From NCBI GenBank assembly GCA_040235375.1, contig JBECKQ010000152.1, forward strand, positions 1-15,752: DNA of 15,752 bases. Direction: 5' to 3'. Positions 9,701 to 15,544 of this stretch are shown here, piece after piece. The translations under genes were made by a program, and so were the position numbers. How positions within the stretch are numbered: the first letter of the stretch is position 1; each line of letters starts with the position of its first letter. This stretch comes from JBECKQ01 sp040235375 (lineage in GTDB: Bacteria; Planctomycetota; Phycisphaerae; UBA1845). Below the pieces are notes generated by a model. The model did not search any database and was not told where the DNA came from. It saw nothing but the letters and a program-made list of their open reading frames with translations.

Positions 9701-9751
9701 GATAACGACTGCTGCTCGGGAAACTGCAAGGGAAACGGGACTTGTCAGTGA
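6734..9751 (+). CDS. Secreted subtilisin-like (S8) serine protease with HAF repeats and dockerin-like domain
   Basis: 1005 residues. A signal peptide (hydrophobic core VWVVVIAALVTSAAMFVGV) ends at AHA near 46. Residues about 55-135 look like an I9-type propeptide. The S8 catalytic domain follows: Asp163 in VVDTGIDSD, His198 in NGHGSHVAG, oxyanion Asn308 in AASGNSG and Ser399 in GTSMAAPHVSG, so the triad is complete. About 460-540 is a Cys-rich DxDCDDxxFC type segment. About 542-862 holds HAF-type repeats (LGTLGGDKSWAVSINDTAQI, LPTLGGDHAEAEWINNAAQV). About 870-930 is a dockerin-like pair (DLDENGAVNGDD, DFDSDGHGDLED). The tail is DxDGxxDCDD plus a second Cys-rich motif ending DCCSGNCKGNGTCQ. 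The protein is probably an extracellular or envelope protease activated by propeptide removal. The enzyme call is firm; the role of the C-terminal modules (attachment, calcium binding) is inferred. Confidence 0.94.
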   Translation: MSLGKWFIGRAVSKTQRAGRVWVVVIAALVTSAAMFVGVQAAHADPAEVGPPAVSGAGIERISVLVHLERGKSRAALRQFTAKYGAVVKYEYNLLPDMVNLRGVPKNALRALEATPAVVRWEEDREVRTFLNDSTPLIRALPSQLAAAGLSADGAGTRVCVVDTGIDSDSAMYADRIDVAAGRDFANGDMDPEDDNGHGSHVAGIAVGSNSFGVDFGCVGPEQFQGVAPEATLIGVKVLNAGGVGTLSDVIAGIDYCADQSPTGGRADVINLSIGTGMFEGSCDEAASAAAANAAVDAGVVVVAASGNSGLADAIAEPACGSEVIAVGASFDDTYPNCEFPTLDTFAFAACTQQSPAVDEIACFSNGGTALDVVAPGCLIFSADFSNSPEGISDRCGTSMAAPHVSGLAALLLSTDPTLSPAEVRQLIRNGAIDLGPDGFDAAYGHGRIDALGSLGLLANPCQTDADCDDNLFCSRDDVCVDGICYHRHDPCPGQVCDEVNDECIGCVSDADCDDGDYCTIDRCVNERCAYEFVERCPERYVVTDLGAVGNQNIAWSLNQLGDAAGWSDFVDGHSEGFLSSCGDISYVGFSPGTTRSDLLAVNNHRQAVGKSGTTHEPQRAILWSRQDGLQTLGTLGGDKSWAVSINDTAQIVGSSKLADNFTIRPFLWEAGVMQALPTLGGDHAEAEWINNAAQVVGTSTIIPGSLEYFGCIWENGTVTQLPPLNGLVHRPRYIHDNGDIAGFVRLQTGTGSIVRGAVWRNGDLQTVLGTLADGTPAEQFGNSSASGVNADGFVVGMSINALQESVPFIYVGEEMIQLDQLMPDPWEAVYIGNGAINDAGQIVVRAIQTGAGETRALLLSPILRPLPGDLDENGAVNGDDFADAAACLGGPIEPLPTPECAAFDFDSDGHGDLEDFAYFQRLFTGGTVVREVPGQTCQDGSDNDADGVSDCDDGDCAADTACSPCRCGTGGDPCLDGNCGDPGDSCLEDNDCCSGNCKGNGTCQ

Positions 9752-10042
9752 TGGACGGTCGGGGCTCGCAGCCATCGTTCCTGCCGTTCGCAACGGTTGG
9801 CGGCCTCGACGCAATCCCTTGAGCCAAGAGCGCTTAAGGACTTAGGGGTAACTGACCGCGCGGAAGACTTCGGAAAATCGCCGAAGACCGAGGCCCCCGT
9901 TGTGCCCGAAACGCGTCCGGATTTCTCTCGAAACGAAGCACATATTGAAGAGGGAGCTGCCGAACAGCGTTCGGCGGACACCCGGCGAGTCGCAACCGGG
10001 CTCGCTTTCGCCCACCGGTTCGCAGCGTCCGGTCATGAAAGT
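9752..10042. other. Convergent intergenic region after the protease
   Basis: No gene is seen. Two small hairpins lie on the plus strand: CCGTT-cgc-AACGG near 9783-9795 and CTTCGG-aaaatcg-CCGAAG near 9868-9886. Neither is followed by a T tract, so I do not call either the protease terminator. Confidence 0.35.
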
Positions 10043-10062
10043 GCGCGTCATGCCTGACGCGC
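10043..10062 (-). terminator. Second stem-loop after the PEP-CTERM gene
   Basis: A perfect 8-base inverted repeat (gcgcgtca / tgacgcgc) with a 4-base loop. It lies just beyond the first hairpin in the direction of minus-strand transcription and is followed by acTTTC. It may be a back-up terminator or may act on the convergent protease transcript. Confidence 0.4.
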
Positions 10063-10064
10063 GC

Positions 10065-10094
10065 AAAAGAGGCCGCCGGCGGATGCCGACGGCC
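10065..10094 (-). terminator. Rho-independent terminator of the PEP-CTERM gene
   Basis: On the minus strand, GGCCGTCGG, a 6-base loop, and CCGGCGGCC pair over 9 bases (one G-U). TCTTTT follows at 10070-10065. It lies 37 bases after the stop codon of the PEP-CTERM gene. Confidence 0.65.
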
Positions 10095-10130
10095 TTGAAG
10101 AAGACCTCTTGTCACGTCAGGTGTCGCCGT

Positions 10131-10904
10131 CTAACGACGACGACCCAACACAGCGATTGCGCCCAGGCCAAGCAGGGCCAGCAAGCTCGGCTCCGGAACC
10201 ACCTCGAAAGCGAAGTTGTCGATGTACAGCGCGTTGTCGTACGGGACCGCAGGAGCGGCATCCATCGTCACCTGGAACGCCCAGCCACCGAACCAGTACT
10301 CGCCGGCGATCGCGTTCGTGCTGGTGCCGTTGAAAGTGCCGCCGCCGCTTCCCGTCGGGTACGAGACCGTCGTGGTCCAAGCGTCGGTCGCCGAGTCGAA
10401 CATCGATTCGACGTGGACCCACATGTTTTCCGGAACGTCGTACAGGTGCAGGGCGGCGTTGGCGTAGTCCTCCGTGCCGATGGCCATCTCGTTTGGTTTT
10501 GCCGGATCGTCGTTCATGTGAATCCCACCCGGAGGGAAGTACGACTGATCGCCGAAGACCTGCCAAACGCGGTAGTTTTCCTTGTAGAAGTCATAGGACA
10601 CGGACAATATCGAGTCCTCCGGATCGAGTCCGGTCATGTCCAGCGTGTAACCGGCCTCGCCGCTGCTTGCACCGTAGCTGGCCCAGTCGGTACCCCACTC
10701 GACCATCAGCGCCTGGCCACCGCCGGGAGCTGCCTGGACGGACGCCGTGACCGGCCCGGGCGCAAAGTCACCCCACGGAGTGAAGACGTACCACCCGACG
10801 GGAAGCGTGCCGGGTGCATCGGCTTCGAAGTCGCTGTTGTAGCCGACGGCGTACGCGCCAGTGGTCAGCGCGAGCGCCGTCGCCAAAACAATGAGATGCT
10901 TCAT
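10131..10904 (-). CDS. PEP-CTERM sorting-domain protein
   Basis: 257 residues. MKHLIVLATALALTTGAYA is a signal peptide, with mature VGYNSDFEADAPGTLPVGW following, an opening typical of secreted jelly-roll or lectin-like proteins with a PxGW motif. The C-terminus is the complete PEP-CTERM signal: VPEPS at about 236-240, a short hydrophobic segment (LLALLGLGAIAVLG) and RRR at the very end. PEP-CTERM tails are processed by exosortase and target proteins to the cell surface or matrix; no exosortase gene is in the window. The centre is rich in aromatic residues, Gly and Asp with no catalytic motif I recognise, so the function is unknown. GGAGG lies 6 bases before the ATG, and terminator and promoter candidates flank the gene, so it is a single-gene unit. 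Confidence 0.9.
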   Translation of the reverse strand: MKHLIVLATALALTTGAYAVGYNSDFEADAPGTLPVGWYVFTPWGDFAPGPVTASVQAAPGGGQALMVEWGTDWASYGASSGEAGYTLDMTGLDPEDSILSVSYDFYKENYRVWQVFGDQSYFPPGGIHMNDDPAKPNEMAIGTEDYANAALHLYDVPENMWVHVESMFDSATDAWTTTVSYPTGSGGGTFNGTSTNAIAGEYWFGGWAFQVTMDAAPAVPYDNALYIDNFAFEVVPEPSLLALLGLGAIAVLGRRR

Positions 10905-10910
10905 GGTTTA

Positions 10911-10915
10911 CCTCC
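10911..10915 (-). promoter_or_regulatory. Ribosome binding site of the PEP-CTERM gene
   Basis: GGAGG on the minus strand with 6 bases to the ATG at 10904. It is among the strongest such sites in the window and fixes the start. Confidence 0.8.
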
Positions 10916-11021
10916 AAGTCTGCCGTCCTGGCTCGAAATGAGATGAGAGAGAGCCCACACACGTCTTGCGCAGCGAGTGCGCACACTTCGTGATATGACG
11001 CTTCTTTCCGCGTCGTTGCCT

Positions 11022-11050
11022 ATATTAACGCCTTCCAATCCCTTCTACAA
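11022..11050 (-). promoter_or_regulatory. Candidate sigma-70-type promoter of the PEP-CTERM gene
   Basis: Minus strand TTGTAG (11050-11045), a 17-base spacer and TAATAT (11027-11022), in a locally AT-rich patch of an otherwise GC-rich window. It would give a leader of about 110 bases. The match is imperfect (3 of 6 and 4 of 6 to consensus). Confidence 0.35.
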
Positions 11051-11055
11051 GGGAA

Positions 11056-11452
11056 TTGCCAATAAAACCGCAGAGCTTCGACAACTACGCCTGCGAGATG
11101 ATCGAGGGAGCCTTCTTCGCCCACACGAATCCCGCGACGGATGAGGGGCCGGCCGGGTCCGCGCCTGATCGCCAAGGGATATGTCTGCTGGGGCGTAGCG
11201 GAAAACCCGGCGTTCGGTCAGGCCGGCCCGGAAGACGTCGTGGACGCCTGCATGGCCGGCCCGGATCATCGCACCGCCATCCTCGGCCCCGCTTGGCACG
11301 AGGTCGGCGTTGCCGTCCGCGTGGACGGGGCCGACGGCCGGTACCGGGTGCTTGTGCTGGCCGATCCGGCCCGGCTCGACGAAGCAGCGGATTTAGAACG
11401 CGAAGCGGAGACCTGGGCTCTGACGGCTCAGGGTATCGCTGCGAGACCGTGA
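11056..11452 (+). pseudogene. CAP/SCP-domain (PR-1-like) relic, truncated and frameshifted
   Basis: Two overlapping frames together spell the C-terminal two thirds of a bacterial CAP domain. The first frame (from about 11056) reads SFDNYACEMIEGAFFAHTNP and then GSAPDR. The next frame, shifted by one base near 11170-11180, reads AKGYVCWGVAENPAFG, PEDVVDACMAGPDHRTAILG and PAWHEVGVAV, ending at TGA 11450-11452. The family's cavity residues are visible: His in FFAHTNP, Glu in AEN, His in GPDHR and Glu in WHEVGV. The usual N-terminal helix (the NxxRxxxGLxxL part), a signal peptide, an ATG and a ribosome site are all missing. The left end abuts the promoter region of the PEP-CTERM gene. A sequencing error could explain the frameshift but not the missing N-terminus. 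CAP proteins are normally secreted; this copy is probably not made. Confidence 0.72.
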
Positions 11453-11629
11453 CGTTTCTGTGCACGGTAGCGCTCTACGTTCGACCAGTCGCGGCCGCCG
11501 AACGGTGCCGTTCTCCATGCCGGCAAAGCGACGATATGGCCGTCCGGATCCCGCCGGCGGCACTTCGGGACGTCAACGGCAATGGCCGGAAGCGGCGGTT
11601 GCCATCTAATCGGTGCCGACCGCAACAAT

Positions 11630-11666
11630 CGGAGCCTGCCTGCGGGATGGCCGAGGGCAGGCTCCG
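11630..11666 (-). terminator. Strong stem-loop downstream of the beta-helix gene
   Basis: An 11-base perfect inverted repeat (cggagcctgcc / ggcaggctccg) with a 15-base loop lies 54 bases after the beta-helix stop. On the minus strand it is followed by ATTGTTG, only moderately T-rich. It is probably a terminator or 3'-end stabilising hairpin. The stretch 11453-11720 around it shows no gene. Confidence 0.5.
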
Positions 11667-11720
11667 TCACATCGGGCACTCTTGTCCGTGACATCCGCGA
11701 AGCCGCAGTCACGGCGCAAC

Positions 11721-14105
11721 TCACCGTTGCGGAGTCGACGGTTCGACTGGCAGATTACCGAGCCCAGTGGAACCACCGTCGGGAGCAAACAGCAGTGTTG
11801 CCCCGCAACGGCATTGGACCAGCAATGGCCGAGTATCGCCGTTGACTGCAGACAGGGCCGCGAGCGATCCTGCCGGTATGTCCGCCCCGGCGGCGCAGCG
11901 CTGGATGCGCCCCTTCTCTGTGCCGGTGATCAGGCCGTCGGCTTTCCACTCGTTGGTCAGGTGCGCGATACAGCAGACGAAGCTTCCGTGATCGTCCGCG
12001 TCGACAGCGCATTCGGCGACAAGGTCGGCCATCGTGCATCCGTCGTCAAAGAGCATGTTGGCGACTCCGCTGTCACAGCCATCGATGACGATCGTGCCGC
12101 TCGTATCGGAATCAGAGCAGTCATCGCACTCATCGACGACTCCATCGCCGTCAAGGTCGGCCTCGCATTCGTCCGGGAGCCCATTCGTGTTGCAGTCCTC
12201 GCTGGTGCCCGCTGCGAGATCCTGGCTATCGGGGATGCCATTGCTGTTGCAATCGAGCTGGTGTTCGTACGCTCCCATATCGGCGGTTGATAGACCGTCG
12301 TGGTCGCCATCAACGATTCTCGGATGACCGTCAAGATCCGTGGTGAGGTCCGCCGGTACCGCACCATTGGTCCCCACATCGATGCAGGGCGAATCCGGCG
12401 CCAGCCGCAGGTCGCCGTCGATAAACAGTGGGTCGTCGCCGATGTTTCCACTCCCCGTGAAGACATTGAGCCCCTGAATGCAGCTATGCAACACCTTCGC
12501 CGAGCTACTTGCGTCGCTCCAGATTTGAGAGGGCTCGTCAACGATGTCGCCAGCGGAATTGCCCCACAGTACGCTGTTCGCGATTTCGGGGTGGCTGTTG
12601 TACAGGTTCGCAATAGCTCCACCACCATACCACCAGGTCCAGTTGTCGTTGACCGAGCAGTTGATGATCCGCGGGTTGCTGTTGTAATTGACGATAGCAC
12701 CGGGGACGTTGTCAACGAACGAACAGTTTATAACGGTTAGATTAGCACCAGAGTCCCAAAAACCATTGCATATGCCTCCGGCCCAATCATGCCAGTTTCC
12801 CACGAACCGGCAGTCTGTAACTGTCGCGGTTCCGAAATTCGTGAAGCCGCCGGCGCCGGCGTCCTCCCAGCCCGCGTTATGAGCGAAGAGGCAGCGGTTG
12901 AGCGTCGCCGTGCCGCGGTTCTCCACGGCGCCGGGACCATCATACCCTTGGTTGTTCGAGAAGGTGCAGTCTGCAATGCCGATCGTACCTGCGTTGCGGA
13001 TCGCCCCCGTTTCCTCGTCGCCGTAGTTGGTATCGAAATCACAGTTGAGCACGGTCACGTTGCCGGACTCGACCTCCAGCGCGCCGCCAAACCAGGCGTG
13101 ATTCCCAGTGAACATGCAGTTCTTCACAACTAGGCGGCTCATTCTCACGATCATCCCACCGCCGGTCCTGTCGGTACATGGCCACCACGTGCATCCCGCA
13201 TTTCCGCCGATGACCGTCACGCCATCAAGTAGCGCTCCGTTGCCGAGGCCTTCCGCGCTCACGACGTGGTGGATATTCTCTTCTCTGGACGGATCCCACC
13301 AATAGTCGGTGTCGTCCCCATTCAGGTCGCCGTTGAGAACCGTCTCGTTGGCTTCGGTATCGCGTTGATCGACACTCGTCTCCCAGCCAGCAAACCCCCC
13401 GTAAAGCGCCACTCCGTCAACGAGGCTGAACGATGCCGCACGGTCGCCGGTGTATGCCCCGGAGTCGACGTCGTAATCCGGTCGGTAGGTCCCGGCAGCA
13501 ACCCAGATTTGGGGTGCTGCACCTCGACGGCAATCCGCGAAAACCAGCGCGGCCTGCAGCTCGGTAAAGGCGTTGGCCCAACTCGTGCCGTCATCCAAAC
13601 CCGTTGCAGCCGCGTCCACATAGATAATCGCGCCCAGGGGCTCGCATTCATCTGGCAGGGCATTGCCATTGCAGTCGGCGCTGGTGGAACCGGTGATGTC
13701 GCACTCATCAGGGACGCTATTGAGATTGCAATCGGTGCTCGTGCCAGCAGCGACGTCGGCGTCGTCGTCGATGGTGTTACCATTGCAGTCAATGATGGCC
13801 CTGTGCACCGTGATGTCATCAACATAAGGGCCCTCGAGGAGCCGGTTCTCGCCCACACTGACGTCTGCATCACCGTAGATCCCGCTGACGCGCAACAACC
13901 GCGTGCAGGTCGGATCAGCCTCCTGTTCGATCCCGCCGTTGCCGACGTTGGTGCTGCTGACCCGGTCGGAATCACCCGCAAACATGTGGGGCTGGCCGAT
14001 CACCGGTGACGCGGAGATGTAAAGCGCGACAGTGACGGCGAAAACGACCGCACCGTTTCGTGAGCAGCCGATCAACCGTGTCTTGTACATCGGGTTCTTG
14101 TCCAT
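11721..14105 (-). CDS. Secreted right-handed parallel beta-helix protein with DCNxNxxPDEC repeats
   Basis: 794 residues from the ATG at 14105, which has GGAGG 9 bases upstream; the frame is open to 14453 but only this start gives a signal peptide (hydrophobic core GAVVFAVTVALYISASPVIG). At about 105-155 are calcium-loop-like repeats (DCNGNTIDDDADVAAGTSTD, DCNLNSVPDECD, DCNGNALPDECE). IIYVDAAATGLDDGTSWANA at about 160 opens a beta-helix region to about 600, with PMP/pectate-lyase-like rungs such as VKNCMFTGNHAWFGGALEV and TLNRCLFAHNAGWEDAG. DCNSNGIPD and DCNTNGLPDECE repeats return near 617-650. A C-terminal domain follows with CTMADLVAECAVDADDHGSF and TGTEKGRIQRCAAGADIP, a pattern I believe recurs at the end of other bacterial secreted proteins. 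No PEP-CTERM or dockerin tail is seen. The protein is probably a surface adhesin-like or polysaccharide-binding protein; no catalytic residues are identified. Confidence 0.88.
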   Translation of the reverse strand: MDKNPMYKTRLIGCSRNGAVVFAVTVALYISASPVIGQPHMFAGDSDRVSSTNVGNGGIEQEADPTCTRLLRVSGIYGDADVSVGENRLLEGPYVDDITVHRAIIDCNGNTIDDDADVAAGTSTDCNLNSVPDECDITGSTSADCNGNALPDECEPLGAIIYVDAAATGLDDGTSWANAFTELQAALVFADCRRGAAPQIWVAAGTYRPDYDVDSGAYTGDRAASFSLVDGVALYGGFAGWETSVDQRDTEANETVLNGDLNGDDTDYWWDPSREENIHHVVSAEGLGNGALLDGVTVIGGNAGCTWWPCTDRTGGGMIVRMSRLVVKNCMFTGNHAWFGGALEVESGNVTVLNCDFDTNYGDEETGAIRNAGTIGIADCTFSNNQGYDGPGAVENRGTATLNRCLFAHNAGWEDAGAGGFTNFGTATVTDCRFVGNWHDWAGGICNGFWDSGANLTVINCSFVDNVPGAIVNYNSNPRIINCSVNDNWTWWYGGGAIANLYNSHPEIANSVLWGNSAGDIVDEPSQIWSDASSSAKVLHSCIQGLNVFTGSGNIGDDPLFIDGDLRLAPDSPCIDVGTNGAVPADLTTDLDGHPRIVDGDHDGLSTADMGAYEHQLDCNSNGIPDSQDLAAGTSEDCNTNGLPDECEADLDGDGVVDECDDCSDSDTSGTIVIDGCDSGVANMLFDDGCTMADLVAECAVDADDHGSFVCCIAHLTNEWKADGLITGTEKGRIQRCAAGADIPAGSLAALSAVNGDTRPLLVQCRCGATLLFAPDGGSTGLGNLPVEPSTPQR

Positions 14106-14114
14106 GAGCGGCAA

Positions 14115-14119
14115 CCTCC
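14115..14119 (-). promoter_or_regulatory. Ribosome binding site deciding the beta-helix protein start
   Basis: Minus-strand AGGTGGAGG (core GGAGG at 14119-14115), 9 bases before the ATG at 14105. It rejects the longer frame up to 14453, whose extra residues are Arg-rich and not protein-like. Confidence 0.75.
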
Positions 14120-14218
14120 ACCTGTTAGGACACCTATGCCGAAAATCAGTTGTCTTGACGCCATTTCTGACGGTCCGCCTACGGCACCGCCTCAACGGCT
14201 GTGACGTTGCTCGAGTCG

Positions 14219-14242
14219 CCGTGGATCCACGCACCGTGGATC
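14219..14242. repeat. Operator-like palindrome with direct repeat
   Basis: CGTGGATCCACG (14220-14231) is a perfect 12-base palindrome, and its half ccgtggatc recurs 15 bases on (14234-14242). It lies about 115 bases upstream of the beta-helix start codon, a position suited to a regulator binding site. It is a single occurrence, so chance is possible. Confidence 0.35.
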
Positions 14243-14661
14243 GGATAGCATTGATCATGGCCTTCAGGCGTGACGCATCTGGCCTGCGGCAGATTGGTGC
14301 GTTCCGCAGCGCAGCGACTCCGTAATCAGCAGACCGCGCTCGTTCCACCAAGCAGGCAATCGTGTCGAGGGCAGGATAACCAGAGCAGATCAGGGCTGCC
14401 CGACGGGACTGAGCAGGTTGCCAGAGAGCGCATAGCCTTTTCTCTCCCATCACGATCGCAACAGACGCGCCACCGATGCCATAGCTCAGCAGGCGGCAAT
14501 CGGACGCGCGCAGACAGCGCGCTGTTTCGCCCGCTGATCACTCATGGAAGAGAACAGACTCTTGCGCCCAAACCTGACCGGCCTGGCAATATCCTACCAG
14601 CCGCTGGCGGCGATTTAAAGAACCCGCCGTTTCCTCCGGAGGCACGCCGGGGGGGGCTGAC

Positions 14662-14932
14662 TCACATAGTCTGTCCTGCGACAGTGATGGCGCCAGCCTT
14701 CAGCCGGATCGGGGCTCGATCTGGTGTGGCCTCGTCAACGCCACCTTGTCGATCAGCAGGCGTATCACGCGTTCCGGGTCCCGGTCGCCGGCTTGGAGGT
14801 GATGCAAGGGCCGCGCCTGGTCACGGGCGAGCGCCAGGACCCGCTGCCGGCGGGCATCATGCAGTCCTATCTGGTCCTCTTGTCGCTCGTGTTCGTATTA
14901 CTCTCCCGCGGTCAGAACACGGAGCCTGTCGT
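14662..14932 (-). pseudogene. Relic of a large serine recombinase (C-terminal part)
   Basis: The minus strand from 14897 to 14700 is open for 65 codons without an ATG and reads YEHERQ, then DARRQRVLALARDQARPLHH, GDRDPERVIRLLIDKVALTR. This matches the conserved end of large resolvase/recombinase proteins, where a coiled coil with AExxYE is followed by ALAxDLPxLWxxPxT, (D)RKxxxRLLIxxVTLT and a short beta strand. The same frame continues upstream across a TAA (14900-14898) as NDRLRVLTAGE, which fits the preceding WNxxLxxLxxAE helix. Downstream, a shift near a C run gives IRLKAGAIT, like the family's final RxKGGAT strand, ending at TGA 14664-14662. One nonsense codon, one frameshift and no catalytic N-terminal Ser domain mark it as dead. 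The family assignment is from memory of the motif, not a search. Confidence 0.55.
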
Positions 14933-14934
14933 TC

Positions 14935-15489
14935 GAGTCGGACCTCAGGGCAGCGGCGAGCAATCGGTGCTACCCCCTGCCCATGGCCCTGCCCGGCAAG
15001 TTCGCCTTCCACTGGCACAGTCTCAAAATCACCGGCGCGCCGGAGCTGGCCGCCGTCGAGGACATCGAGCGGGAGTTGGAGCAACGCCGCGTGCGCGAGG
15101 AGCAGATCCAGTTCATGGAGGCCGGACTACGTCGTGAGTGCTACGAGTTCGTCGAGGGATACATTCTGTCGTTCCGGCAGGAGGTAGCCGAGTTCTGCGA
15201 CCAGGTAATCGCCCCCAAGGGGCAAGTGCGCGGCAGAACGCTGAACAGCATCCGGGACCGCATCGACCGGTTCCACGCCATGAACGTGTTCGGCGATGCC
15301 GACACCGCAGCCAAGCTGGCCCAGCTGAAGCATCAGATCGCCAGCCTGACCGGCCAGGACCTTGCCCAGCAGCCGGACGTGGGCGCCAGGCTCAGCGCCG
15401 CGTGTACGGGCGATCAAGAACACGGTGCTCGATCCGGGAAACGTCAACAAGCTGACGGGGCGGCTGAAACGCGGGTGGTGCTGGATTGA
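14935..15489 (+). pseudogene. DUF3150-like protein fragment with two compensating frameshifts
   Basis: The plus frame is open from 14803, with its first ATG at 14983, but protein-like sequence already begins around ESDLRAAASNRCYPLP (about 14935). It continues LPGKFAFHWHSLKI, a Glu/Arg-rich helical stretch, and RTLNSIRDRIDRFHAMNVFG, ending in a natural position at TGA 15487-15489. Between about 15403 and 15470 a neighbouring frame reads better, AIKNTVLDPGNVNKLTGRLK, after which the first frame resumes with VVLD. Two shifts that cancel out therefore seem to have occurred. The order of elements (aromatic FxFxW motif, helical middle, xxSIRxRIDRFxxxNVF) resembles the C-terminal half of DUF3150 proteins, often found near MoxR ATPases and VWA proteins. 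No N-terminal half, start or ribosome site is visible. If the frameshifts are sequencing errors it would still be 5'-truncated. Confidence 0.45.
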
Positions 15490-15544
15490 CCGGAAGACGA
15501 CAGCGCGGTCAACCTTTCCAACTGGACGAGACGGCCACAGCCAC

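Larger units (their letters stand above)
14106..14661. other. Long upstream region of the beta-helix gene
   Basis: No confident gene; open frames here are Arg/Ser-rich with no recognisable family. Contents seen are the palindrome and direct repeat at 14219-14242, a 10-base palindrome cctccggagg at 14633-14642, and a run of eight G's at 14649-14656. No promoter can be named with confidence. Confidence 0.4.

Noticed and set aside
9900..10946. Long plus-strand open frame across the PEP-CTERM gene
   Set aside because: It is antisense to a gene with signal peptide, PEP-CTERM tail, ribosome site and terminator; its own product is Arg-rich and matches nothing.
12120..13800. Possible CRISPR-like or tandem DNA repeat
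   Set aside because: The periodicity comes from encoded DCNxNGxPDEC peptide repeats; the DNA copies vary and are not evenly spaced.
12034..14009. Several plus-strand frames opposite the beta-helix gene that read as hydrophobic Val/Ile/Ala-rich proteins
   Set aside because: They are mirror readings of the Asp/Asn-rich repeats on the true strand; none has a ribosome site or family motif.
14106..14453. N-terminal extension of the beta-helix protein to an upstream ATG
   Set aside because: The extra 116 residues are Arg-rich and unlike protein, whereas the ATG at 14105 has GGAGG and begins a signal peptide.
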